A stretch of DNA of 34,008 bases, from NCBI GenBank assembly GCA_902774995.1, contig CACYKR010000016.1, positions 1 through 34,008 of the forward strand, in the 5' to 3' direction. Source of the stretch: an uncultured Bacteroidales bacterium. GTDB taxonomy: Bacteria; Bacteroidota; Bacteroidia; Bacteroidales; Paludibacteraceae. Below the pieces are notes generated by a model. That model ran no database searches. It was not told where the DNA came from and was given only the letters and a program-made list of their open reading frames with translations. Below, in pieces: positions 1 to 7,700 of this stretch. Numbering within the stretch: position 1 is the first letter of the stretch; each line of letters begins with the position of its first letter. The position numbers were made by a program, and so were the translations under genes.

Positions 1-11
1 AATTTAAATTT

Positions 12-127
12 GTTTGACATTGTTTGAGCTTCGCTGGTTTGACATTGTTTGAGGTTGTTTGAGCTTCGCTGGTTTGGCATTGTTAACCATTTCAAACTAT
101 TTCAAACCACTTCAAACCATTTCAAAC
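12..127. repeat. Two-part repeat cluster downstream of rplI
   Basis: A 30-nt unit containing TTTGAGCTTCGCTGGTTTG occurs at 20-49 and again at 55-84 with one mismatch. It is followed by four copies of TTCAAAC with a 10-nt period (91-97, 101-107, 111-117, 121-127). The first block is rich in GTTTGA and the second in TCAAAC, so the halves are inverted relative to each other and could pair in several registers. The cluster starts 8 nt past the rplI stop and may act as the 3' end or terminator of the ribosomal operon. No T-run terminator is obvious. Confidence 0.75.
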
Positions 128-134
128 TTTTCTT

Positions 135-578
135 TTACTCAGCTACTACGTTCAGCTTGATGTCAGCCTTTACCTCACGATGGAGACGAGCCTGTGCGGT
201 GTACTCACCGAGTTGCTTGATCGGCTCAGCGATGGTGATCACTTTCTTGTCGATCAGAATCTCCTGCGCCTTGAGTGCGTCAGAGATGTTCTGGGTGGTA
301 ACAGTACCGAAGATTTTGCCGTCCTCGTTGGCTTTTACCTTGAGCTCGATAACTGTCTCAGCGAGTTTGGCCTCAAGCGCCTGTGCGTCAGCCAGAATCT
401 TAGCGGCTTTGTGGGCCTGCTGTTTGAGGTTCTCAGCGAGCTGTTTCTTGTTGCTCTCGTTAGCGATGATAGCTATCTTCTGCGGGAGAAGGTAGTTACG
501 TCCGTAGCCGTCACGTACTTTTACGATGTCGTTTTTGAAACCCAGATTAGCCAGGTCTTGAATAAGAATTACTTCCAT
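135..578 (-). CDS. rplI: 50S ribosomal protein L9
   Basis: This is ribosomal protein L9 of the large subunit, which binds 23S rRNA near the L1 stalk and helps maintain reading frame. The 147-aa product has the usual family length. The N-terminal RNA-binding domain opens with MEVILIQDLANLGFKNDIVKV and carries the conserved GYGRNYLLPQKIA stretch (about residues 24-36). A lysine- and alanine-rich connecting helix follows (about 43-75), then the C-terminal domain. It is the last gene of rpsF-rpsR-rplI, with 24 nt separating it from rpsR. The start is the ATG that gives the canonical N-terminus. Nothing looks unusual in the protein. A repeat cluster follows it directly. Confidence 0.97.
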   Translation of the reverse strand: MEVILIQDLANLGFKNDIVKVRDGYGRNYLLPQKIAIIANESNKKQLAENLKQQAHKAAKILADAQALEAKLAETVIELKVKANEDGKIFGTVTTQNISDALKAQEILIDKKVITIAEPIKQLGEYTAQARLHREVKADIKLNVVAE

Positions 579-602
579 GTTCTTTCCTTTCTTGTTAGTG
601 GG

Positions 603-869
603 TTATTTCATCATATCGGTTACGTAGGGCAGCAAAGCCAGGTGGCGTGCTTTCTTAACGGCCTGAGCCACTTTGCGCTGGAACTTCAGCGAAGTACCGG
701 TGATACGGCGGGGCAGGATTTTGCCTTGCTCGTTGAGGAACTTCTTGAGGAACTCAGGATCTTTGTAATCGATGTACTTGATGCCGGATTTCTTGAAACG
801 GCAGTACTTTTTCTTTTTCTGGTCCGTGCCTTGCGGAGTCAGATAGCGGATTTCGTCATTCTGTGCCAT
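603..869 (-). CDS. rpsR: 30S ribosomal protein S18
   Basis: This is ribosomal protein S18 of the small-subunit platform, which pairs with S6 on 16S rRNA. The 88-aa product contains the family signature as [20 protein letters not shown] (about residues 32-51), followed by [20 protein letters not shown] and the basic C-terminal helix. It sits 2 nt after rpsF and 24 nt before rplI, so the three genes are very likely co-transcribed and rpsF and rpsR translationally coupled. The length and order match the conserved bacterial operon. It should be controlled with rpsF from the promoter at 1326-1357. Confidence 0.97.
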   Translation of the reverse strand: MAQNDEIRYLTPQGTDQKKKKYCRFKKSGIKYIDYKDPEFLKKFLNEQGKILPRRITGTSLKFQRKVAQAVKKARHLALLPYVTDMMK

Positions 870-871
870 AA

Positions 872-1225
872 TTAAGCCTCCTCTGCATTTTGTTGTTTAC
901 CTTTGCCACGACGCTTCTCGGCATACTCGAAAGCGTACTTGTCAAGACGCGTTGTCAGGAAGCGGATTACACGCTCGTCACGACGGAACTCGGTCTCGAG
1001 GGTAGCGATTACTGCGGGCTCTGCATCAAACTGCAGGATGAAATAGAAGCCCGAATTTTTACCTTGGATGGGGTAAGCGAGTTGCTTGAGACCCCACTCC
1101 TCACGGTTCAGGATGGTACCGCCATTCTGCGTGAGAAGATTCTCGAATTTTTCTACCGCTTCCTTTGCCTGCGGTTCAGACAAAACGGGAGTCAGAACGA
1201 AAGCGGTTTCATAATGATTTACCAT
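872..1225 (-). CDS. rpsF: 30S ribosomal protein S6
   Basis: This is ribosomal protein S6, which heterodimerises with S18 on the central domain of 16S rRNA. The 117-aa product opens with [17 protein letters not shown] and contains the beta-alpha-beta fold residues, including the [18 protein letters not shown] stretch (about 65-82) and [18 protein letters not shown] near residues 101-118 of the fold. A short basic, Gln-rich tail ends the protein. It is first in the rpsF-rpsR-rplI operon. The start ATG lies in an AT-rich leader that includes a 9-nt tandem repeat (1267-1302). In other bacteria S6/S18 autoregulate through a leader RNA; I did not recognise that motif here. Confidence 0.96.
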   Translation of the reverse strand: MVNHYETAFVLTPVLSEPQAKEAVEKFENLLTQNGGTILNREEWGLKQLAYPIQGKNSGFYFILQFDAEPAVIATLETEFRRDERVIRFLTTRLDKYAFEYAEKRRGKGKQQNAEEA

Positions 1226-1266
1226 TGTAGTAAATTGTTGATTTAATTTAGTTAATAATAGTTAAT

Positions 1267-1302
1267 CTAGTTTTACTAGTCGAACTAGTTTAGCTAGTTT
1301 TG
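1267..1302. repeat. Four 9-nt CTAGTnnnn tandem repeats in the rpsF leader
   Basis: CTAGTTTTA, CTAGTCGAA, CTAGTTTAG and CTAGTTTTG follow one another without gaps. The unit is inside the 5' untranslated leader of rpsF, between its promoter and start codon. The tetranucleotide CTAG is usually scarce in bacterial genomes, so four copies in 36 nt stand out. TAGTT also recurs just downstream (toward the gene), which suggests the repeat has decayed there. Confidence 0.8.
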
Positions 1303-1325
1303 CTTTTTCATGCGAAAAAAGCGTG

Positions 1326-1357
1326 CAAAGTTACAACTTTTTATTGAGATGACCAAA
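1326..1357 (-). promoter_or_regulatory. Promoter of the rpsF-rpsR-rplI operon
   Basis: On the minus strand TTTG (1354-1357) is followed after exactly 20 nt by TAACTTTG (1326-1333), matching the Bacteroidetes -33/-7 consensus. Transcription should start near 1319, giving a leader of about 95 nt before rpsF. The -33 element lies inside the U-tract of the efp terminator, so the two operons are packed tightly. Confidence 0.75.
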
Positions 1358-1358
1358 A

Positions 1359-1392
1359 AAAAACGCCAAAAAATGCAAATTTTGGCGTTTTT
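1359..1392 (-). terminator. Rho-independent terminator of efp
   Basis: AAACGCCAAAA (1361-1371) and TTTTGGCGTTT (1380-1390) form a perfect stem around an 8-nt loop, extendable by two A-T pairs. On the minus strand it ends in a run of nine T (1363-1355), 25-60 nt after the efp stop codon. The plus-strand reading also has a short T-tail. Confidence 0.85.
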
Positions 1393-1414
1393 GTCATCTT
1401 TACGTGCGTTTTTA

Positions 1415-1978
1415 TCAACGAACGCGCTCGCAATACGAGCCATCGCGGGTATCTACGCGTACGATCTCGCCCTCATTGATGAAGAGGGGCACACGGATCT
1501 CTGCGCCGGTCTCCAGCGTAGCGGGTTTGAGGGTGTTGGTAGCGGTATCGCCCTTCAGTCCCGGCTCGGTGTAGGTGATAGCGAGCTCCACCTTGGTCGG
1601 CAGTTCGGCGAAGAGAATAGTGTCGGTGGAAGCGTCGGAAACGACATCGCAGGTCATACCCTCTTTGAGGAAATCCACACCAGTGATGAGGTCGTGGGCG
1701 ATGGGCACTTGCTCGAAAGTCTCGTTGTTCATGAAGATGTAGTCTGCTCCTTCTTTGTAGAGGAACTGGTAGGGGCGGCGCTCAACACGTACGTCCTCGA
1801 GCTTCTCGCCGATATTGAAGCGGCGCTCCAGCACGCGGCCGTCCACTACATCTTTGAATTTAACACGCATAATTGTGTTACCCTTACCCGGCTTAACGTG
1901 GAGGAACTCAATTACGAAATACAGACGGCCGTCCATGCGGATGCATACGCCGTTTTTGATGTCTTGACTGTTAATCAT
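1415..1978 (-). CDS. efp: Elongation factor P
   Basis: EF-P enters the ribosomal E site and relieves stalling at polyproline stretches. The 187-aa product has the usual length and three beta-barrel domains. The domain I loop reads HVKPGKGNTIMRVKF, putting the conserved, often modified lysine at about residue 32. The C-terminal signature region reads GAEIRVPLFINEGEIVRVDT (about 158-177). No modification enzyme is encoded in the window, so whether Lys32 is modified cannot be said. The gene is monocistronic: it has its own promoter (2025-2055) and its own terminator (1359-1392). It is divergent from marC with overlapping promoters. Confidence 0.97.
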   Translation of the reverse strand: MINSQDIKNGVCIRMDGRLYFVIEFLHVKPGKGNTIMRVKFKDVVDGRVLERRFNIGEKLEDVRVERRPYQFLYKEGADYIFMNNETFEQVPIAHDLITGVDFLKEGMTCDVVSDASTDTILFAELPTKVELAITYTEPGLKGDTATNTLKPATLETGAEIRVPLFINEGEIVRVDTRDGSYCERVR

Positions 1979-2024
1979 AAATCATTTACTATTTAATCAT
2001 TTACCATTTTTTCATTTTTCGGCG

Positions 2025-2055
2025 CAAAATTACTAAAAAATTTGCACATATGCAA
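2025..2055 (-). promoter_or_regulatory. efp promoter
   Basis: On the minus strand CTTG (TTG at 2053-2055) is followed after 20 nt by TAATTTTG (2025-2032), the Bacteroidetes -33/-7 arrangement. The start codon is about 47 nt downstream of the -7 box. The element overlaps the divergent marC promoter on the other strand. Confidence 0.75.
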
Positions 2056-2072
2056 GAAATTTTGTAATTTTG
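2041..2072 (+). promoter_or_regulatory. Promoter of the marC-rpiB-tamB operon
   Basis: TTTG (2041-2044), 20 nt, then TAATTTTG (2065-2072). The predicted transcript starts about 15 nt before the marC ATG. It shares bases 2041-2055 with the efp promoter on the opposite strand, so the two polymerases cannot bind at once. Confidence 0.75.
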
Positions 2073-2094
2073 CACTCTAAATTGACAAAATACT

Positions 2095-2706
2095 ATGGAA
2101 TCGTTGCAGAATTTTTTCGGTGCTGTGGATTTTTGGCAGGTGATGTCGTCTTTTATCTTCCTCATTGCAATCATTGATCCGTTCGGTAACATACCGATCA
2201 CCATCGCGTTGCAGAAGAAAGGGGTGAAGATATCTCCTTTCCGCGTATGCATGGCGAGTTGGATTATCCTCATGGCGTTTCTGTTCATGGGGGAGTGGAT
2301 TCTGAAGCTGTTCGGCGTGCAGATAGAGTATTTCGCCATAGCCGGAGGATTTGTGATTTTCCTGATGGCGCTGGAGATGATACTGGATGTGACTATTTTC
2401 CAGAACGACAGGCTGGAGGGGGAGATGGCCGGCGGCGGTTCGATCGTACCTCTGGCGTTTCCGATGTACGCCGGTCCCGGAGCCTTCACGGCGCTGCTGG
2501 CGATTACGGCGGAGTACTCGATAGCCAGTCTCTGTATATCCCTGCTGCTCTGTATAATAGTGCTGTACGTGGTGCTGATAGGTACCAACTGGCTTACCAG
2601 ATACTTGGGTCCTACGGCGCTGTATATCATCCGCAAGTTCTTCGGCATTATCGTGCTGGCGATTGCCTGCAAGCTGATGTTCGGCAATCTGGCGGCGGTA
2701 TTCTGA
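2095..2706 (+). CDS. MarC family integral membrane protein
   Basis: The 203-aa product belongs to the MarC/UPF0056 family of inner-membrane proteins of unknown transport function; the old link of MarC to multiple antibiotic resistance is not well supported. It has about six hydrophobic segments. Two family signatures are visible: IDPFGNIPI near residues 27-35 and GSIVPLAFPMYAGPGAF near 114-130. Length is normal. It is the first gene of a plus-strand run followed 37 nt later by rpiB. The ATG at 2095 sits in an AT-rich leader just after a good promoter. The family call is firm; the substrate is unknown. Confidence 0.9.
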   Translation: MESLQNFFGAVDFWQVMSSFIFLIAIIDPFGNIPITIALQKKGVKISPFRVCMASWIILMAFLFMGEWILKLFGVQIEYFAIAGGFVIFLMALEMILDVTIFQNDRLEGEMAGGGSIVPLAFPMYAGPGAFTALLAITAEYSIASLCISLLLCIIVLYVVLIGTNWLTRYLGPTALYIIRKFFGIIVLAIACKLMFGNLAAVF

Positions 2707-2743
2707 ATGATAACTGATGAATGCTAATAGATGATTTATAATT

Positions 2744-3193
2744 ATGAAATCATTCCATGAAATGACTATTGCGTTGGCGAGTGACCACGCGGGCTTTGCC
2801 CTTAAACAGAAAGTGCAGTTGTTCCTGGAGGACAACGGCGCCAAGGTGAAGGATTTCGGCTGCTACAGCGAGGAGAGCTGTGACTATCCCGATTTTGCGC
2901 ATCCGTTGGCAGAGGCGGTAGAGAAAGGCGAGTATGAGTTCGGTATCGTCATCTGCTCTACGGGTAACGGCATATGTATGACGGCGAACAAACATCAGGG
3001 CGTGCGTGCTGCGCTCTGCTGGGATACCAAACTTGCGGAGCTGGCGCGGGCGCATAACAACGCGAATGTGCTCGGTCTGCCGGCTAACTTCATCTCTGCG
3101 CCCAAGGCGCTGGATATCGTGCGCACCTTCTTCCAGACGGATTTCGAAGGCGGTCGTCATGAGCGTCGTGTTAACAAAATCGCGGTGCATTAA
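2744..3193 (+). CDS. rpiB: Ribose-5-phosphate isomerase B
   Basis: RpiB interconverts ribulose 5-phosphate and ribose 5-phosphate in the non-oxidative pentose phosphate pathway. The 149-aa protein shows the LacAB/RpiB signature: IALASDHAGFALK (about residues 8-20), YPDFAHPLAEAV (about 48-59), the phosphate-binding GIVICSTGNGICMTANK loop (about 67-83) with the catalytic Cys in ICSTGNG, and HNNANVLGLPANFI (about 113-126). A second in-frame ATG at 2762 (MTIALASDHAG) would match the usual family N-terminus better; the ATG at 2744 has the more AT-rich leader, so I keep it. The 3' end overlaps the next gene by 35 nt. Confidence 0.94.
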   Translation: MKSFHEMTIALASDHAGFALKQKVQLFLEDNGAKVKDFGCYSEESCDYPDFAHPLAEAVEKGEYEFGIVICSTGNGICMTANKHQGVRAALCWDTKLAELARAHNNANVLGLPANFISAPKALDIVRTFFQTDFEGGRHERRVNKIAVH

Positions 3194-4130
3194 CGCGCTG
3201 CGGTGCTATGCGAGTTACGCGCTGAGCCTTTTCGGCGCGGTGCGTGTCAGGCATAGACCGGTGTTTGTGTCGGTAGAGCCCTCTGCGGTATGCCAGCTCC
3301 GGTGTCCCGAATGCCCGGTAGGGCAGGCTAACGGGAGGCGGCAGCCGGGAACGAACGGGAGGTTTATGCCGCGCGAGGTGTGGCTCCGTGTGCTGGAGCA
3401 GACAGCCCCGTGGGCACTTACGATGCAGTTCTATTTCCAGGGCGAGCCGTTGCTCAACAAAGACCTGCCGCAGATGATTAGCGAGGCGCACGAGGCGGGG
3501 CTGTTCACCATCGTCAGCACCAACGCCCAGGCAATGACGGAAGCGACGGCGCAAGCGCTGGCGGACGCCGGACTGGACCGAATAATCGTCTCGATGGACG
3601 GACTGACGGAAGGTAGTTATACCGCCTACCGCGTAGGCGGAAGCATAGAGAAATGCAAGCAGGCGCTGCGATGGCTGCATGAGGCGAAAGAGCGGACGGG
3701 AAGCCGGATGACTGTCGAACTCCAATGCCTGCGCCTGCGTACGAATGAAAAGGAATGGGGCGCGTTAGCGCGCGCATACAGGCATATGGGAGCGGACAGA
3801 CTGGTTTTCAAGACAGCCCAGCTGTATGACTATGCCGAAGGGCATCCGCTGATGCCATCCGACTTGCGCTACAGCCGGTATATACAGGGCGCGGACGGGA
3901 AATACCACCGCCGCAAACGAAGCCGCGGCTGTCTCCGCGTATGGAGCGGGGCGGTGGTGACGGCAAACGGAGAGGTGTTGCCCTGCTGTTATGACAAGGA
4001 GCACGCCTATGCCTACGGCAATATCATGGAGGCTCCGATGGACGAACTGTTCGGCAACGGCAAAGCGGCCGCTTTCCGGCGCGCGGCGTTATACGAACAA
4101 CACGGGATATGCAAGGAATGCTGGAGATAA
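3159..4130 (+). CDS. Radical SAM/SPASM domain protein
   Basis: The 323-aa product is a radical S-adenosylmethionine enzyme. The [4Fe-4S]/SAM motif is CQLRCPEC, with Cys45, Cys49 and Cys52. A TIM-barrel follows, with FQGEPLLNKDL (the GGEP-like SAM contact) and IIVSMDGLTEGSY. The C-terminus holds a SPASM-type auxiliary cluster region with Cys258, Cys276, Cys277, Cys318 and Cys321, ending CKECWR. The substrate is unknown; related SPASM enzymes mature peptides or modify sugars. The frame is open from 3006, but the upstream residues are only the rpiB antisense-like frame, and ATG 3159 places the motif at a normal distance. It overlaps rpiB by 35 nt and the next gene by 22 nt, so translation is probably coupled. 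Confidence 0.87.
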   Translation: MSVVLTKSRCINALRCYASYALSLFGAVRVRHRPVFVSVEPSAVCQLRCPECPVGQANGRRQPGTNGRFMPREVWLRVLEQTAPWALTMQFYFQGEPLLNKDLPQMISEAHEAGLFTIVSTNAQAMTEATAQALADAGLDRIIVSMDGLTEGSYTAYRVGGSIEKCKQALRWLHEAKERTGSRMTVELQCLRLRTNEKEWGALARAYRHMGADRLVFKTAQLYDYAEGHPLMPSDLRYSRYIQGADGKYHRRKRSRGCLRVWSGAVVTANGEVLPCCYDKEHAYAYGNIMEAPMDELFGNGKAAAFRRAALYEQHGICKECWR

Positions 4131-4747
4131 AAACTTTCGAGTTCGGCTCGTTTGGCACGAACACCTATGTAGTGAGTGACCGGAGCGGGAATGTGCTGCT
4201 GGTTGACCCTGCATGCTCCAACCCCTATGAATGCCGGTTGTTGCAAAACTATATGGACACCCTGCGCGATGCGGAGCACCGGCAGCAGGTGGTGATTATC
4301 GCTACGCACGGTCATCTGGACCATCTATGGGGTGCGCAATGGGCGTGCAAGCAATGGGGCGTGGCGGTGCTGATACATCCGGCAGACATGCCGTTGGCGG
4401 AAGCGATGCAGCAGCAATATGACCTGTTCGGCATACCGATGAGGGCACAGGGTTTCCCGGTGGGAAATCTGCTGGAAACGGTGCTTCCCGAAACGGAAGT
4501 ATATCGGTTTGAGGTCATAGAGACCCCCGGTCACACGCCAGGAGGCGTTTGTCTCTATTGGGAGAGAGAGAAGCTGCTGCTTTCCGGAGACACCCTCTTC
4601 CGCATGGGCTACGGCCGGACTGACCTGCCCGGCGGAAATACAAGCCAATTGACAGAATCATTGGAGCGGCTGTTCACGCTTCCTCCGGATACCCGCGTGT
4701 ATCCCGGTCACGGCGAAGCCACCACGATAGGCGCTGAGAGAAGCTAA
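4109..4747 (+). CDS. Metallo-beta-lactamase-fold hydrolase (glyoxalase II-like)
   Basis: The 212-aa protein has the complete metal-binding set of the glyoxalase II/YcbL branch: THGHLDH (His67, His69, Asp71, His72), PGHTPGG (His142), SGDTLF (Asp161), GRTDLPGG and YPGHG (His201). It should bind two metal ions and hydrolyse a thioester or similar bond in the cytoplasm; there is no signal peptide. It lacks the C-terminal substrate domain of true glyoxalase II, so the substrate is open. It starts inside the radical SAM gene (22-nt overlap; an alternative ATG at 4118), and its stop codon touches the tamB start, implying one operon. Confidence 0.9.
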   Translation: MQGMLEIKTFEFGSFGTNTYVVSDRSGNVLLVDPACSNPYECRLLQNYMDTLRDAEHRQQVVIIATHGHLDHLWGAQWACKQWGVAVLIHPADMPLAEAMQQQYDLFGIPMRAQGFPVGNLLETVLPETEVYRFEVIETPGHTPGGVCLYWEREKLLLSGDTLFRMGYGRTDLPGGNTSQLTESLERLFTLPPDTRVYPGHGEATTIGAERS

Positions 4748-7700
4748 ATGAAACGGATACTGTACATAATTGCCGTATTGTCGGTCAGCCTGCTGCTGGT
4801 AGGCGGTATGCTTGTGGCGGCTCTGACCAGCGACAAGGTAGAGACGGCGGCAGTACGGCTGGCGGCGGAGGAACTGTCGCGCGCGTTTGGCACGCACGCT
4901 ACCGTAGCCGCAGTAGAATACCGTTTCCCGGCACGGATAGCCATCAAAGGGGTGTATATAGAAGACCGGCAGCAGGACACCCTGCTGTATGCCGGCGAGT
5001 TGTACGCCCATTTCCGGCCTCTGTCGCTGAGGCATAACGAGATCCGTTTCTCCCATGTAAGGCTGAACGACGTGGTGGCGAATATCTACCGGCTCCCCGA
5101 TTCTACATGGAACTATTCCTTCCTCCTTCCTCCTTCCGACGAAAAGAAAAAAGAGAGCAGTCCGCTCAGGAGCCTGATTGCCGTACAGGACGTGCGGCTC
5201 AACAGAATCCGCATCCGCTATGAAGACCTCACTGCCGAGTTGACCCGTGCCGTGATGGATCTGAACCATCTGAGCGCGGAGGAACTGGATGCGCAGATAC
5301 GCGACTGGTCGATGCGGATGACGAAGAGCAACAGCAGTGAGGTGCTCGACGTGCAATCCGTCCGTGCCCGTATGATATGGAATGACACGCTGCTGGCTTT
5401 CCCGACCCTGACGGCCTCGCTGCCGCATTCGCAACTCGATATGGGCGGAGTGGAGCTGCGGTTTCCGGACAGGGACACCCTCTCCTTGAACCGGTCGGCG
5501 CATGAGATACGCTTTGCCCTGACGTTCCATGAAGCGACGGTGGTGCCATCCGACCTTGCGCTGTTTGTCCCCCGCATAGCGCGGCTGAACAAACCAGTCT
5601 CGCTCAACGGTACGGTAGGCGGTACGCTTGATTCGCTGTATTTCGACGACATAGCTGTCCGGTACGACAAGATGTCTCTGCTGAGCGGCAGTATCTCGGC
5701 GGTAGGACTGCCGGACCTCAATAACCCGTATCTCCGCGCAAACCTGACCGATCTGCAGACCAACGCCACAAGGCTGCAGGATTTCCTCTCCCGTCTGTAC
5801 GGCAGGCCGGTGCGCTTGCCGGAGGAGGTACACCGCTTGGGTACCATCCGTTACCGGGGGCTGGCAGAAGGCCGGTTGCATGACCTGTCGCTGCATGGCG
5901 CTTTCCGGACAGCGCTGGGTACAATCACTACGGACGGCTCTTTCCGCTCCGACTCGTTATACGAGCATATGACCTACGACGCCCGCATCGTAGGACGCCG
6001 GTTCCGGCTGGGACGGATGATAGACCATGCGCCGCTGGCCTCCGTGACACTCGATTTCAGTACCCAAGGAAAAATCCTCAATCCCGCAGAAGGCAGGACG
6101 GCCGTGTACGGCGATATCAAAGCGCATATCCGCCAACTGACGTACAACGACTACACTTACAGCGACTTGCATCTCAACGGCCGTTACGGACCGAACAGGT
6201 ATGAAGGCCGGTTCGGTATCCATGACCCCCATTTGGCGATGGACTTTGACGGCGTGGTGAACCTGCAGGATGTCAACCCAGAGATGAATTTCAATCTCCG
6301 CTGCTCGCATTTTGACACGGAGCCGCTTCATTCCGGAGATTCGAAACATCAGACCCCGTTACGTACCTCTTTCTCGCTGGCGGTGGATATGAACGGGTCG
6401 GAAGCCGACCGCATGAGCGGTTATCTGGTTCTCGACTCGCTATTCGTAGCCACCCGTCAGGACTCAATTCTGATGAAACAGCTCACCCTTCTGGCCTCTG
6501 GCGAGGTAGGGCATAAGAAATCCTTCACGCTGCGGTCAGACTATCTGTCGGCGCAGCTGGACGGCATATTCCGGTATAAAGATATCGTGCCGGCTTTCCA
6601 GGCTATGCTGTACCACTATCTGCCTTCCGCCGTACCGGCTCCGAGGAGCGCATGGCTGCCCGTCTCGTTCAACCTGCGTGCGGACGGCCAGCGGCTAAGG
6701 GATATACAGCGCCTCTATACGGCGCCGGTCACGTTGAGCGACCATCCTTCGTTCTTTGCCGAGACGCGGATAGAAGCGGGCGAGGAACCGATGATAAACA
6801 TGCGTTTTTTTGCGCCCGGCGTACGCGCCGGCGGCACACCGCTGCATGACCTGACGCTGACGCTTAACACGATAGACACGCTTCGTCACGGCGACGGATC
6901 CGGCCTGGCTCTCTCCGTCTCGGGAGAGGCGATGCAGATGCATACGGTAGTGTCCATGCTGGCATTCCGCGATACGCTGCTTACCCATATCACGCTCCGC
7001 CAGCAGGCAGCGATGGATGAACTGCTGCCCGAAGGATGGCGGGAGCTTTCGCCGCGCGAGTTACAGCGGGCGCTCAGTTCCGATCTTACGTTCCGCGAGC
7101 GGCAACGCGCTCTGCTGGCTGCCCAGCGGGCAGGAAACTACGGGGGGGATATCCGTTCCGTCACCCGTTTCATGCGGTATAACCACCGTCCGCTGATAGA
7201 TTTTCATCTCATGCCCAGTACGCTACTCCTCAAAGACTCGGTATATACCCTCTCCGAGAGCCGGGTGACCTATTGCGCAGCGGATACAACGGTAGCGGTG
7301 GATCATTTCAGTTTCGAAGGCGGCGGACAGCACCTGCGTATCCACGGTCTGGCGTCCCGCCATGCCGATGACACGCTGGAGGTGGACCTTCAGAAGATCA
7401 ACGCCGCGTATGTGGTGCCGTTCATATTGCCGGTGCAGACGATTATGTTCAACGGCCTGCTGAGCGGCGCGGCGAAGGTGAATAATGTGCTCAGTCGTCC
7501 GCAGATAGAGACACAGATACATATTGACTCAATGGGCTTGAATAACACCCTCTTCGGCGATGCGGAGGTGAATCTGTCCATTACCGACTCGCTTGCTTTC
7601 CATGCCGATGTGCAAGGGGATAAACACCGTGTCGTGGCATTGGACGGCAAAGCGCTCTTCGACGGCTCCGGCGTGTGGGAGCTGGATATGCAGGCGGATG

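Noticed and set aside
12..127. CRISPR array at the left edge
   Set aside because: Repeats are short and partly inverted, with no unique spacers of constant length; no cas genes are in the window.
3006..3158. N-terminal extension of the radical SAM frame to 3006
   Set aside because: It lies wholly inside rpiB and reads as Arg/Ser-rich out-of-frame sequence; ATG 3159 gives a sensible protein.
3159..4747. RiPP biosynthesis cluster around the SPASM enzyme
   Set aside because: No precursor-like small ORF, peptidase-transporter or RRE domain is adjacent; the 45-aa peptide is 18 kb away.
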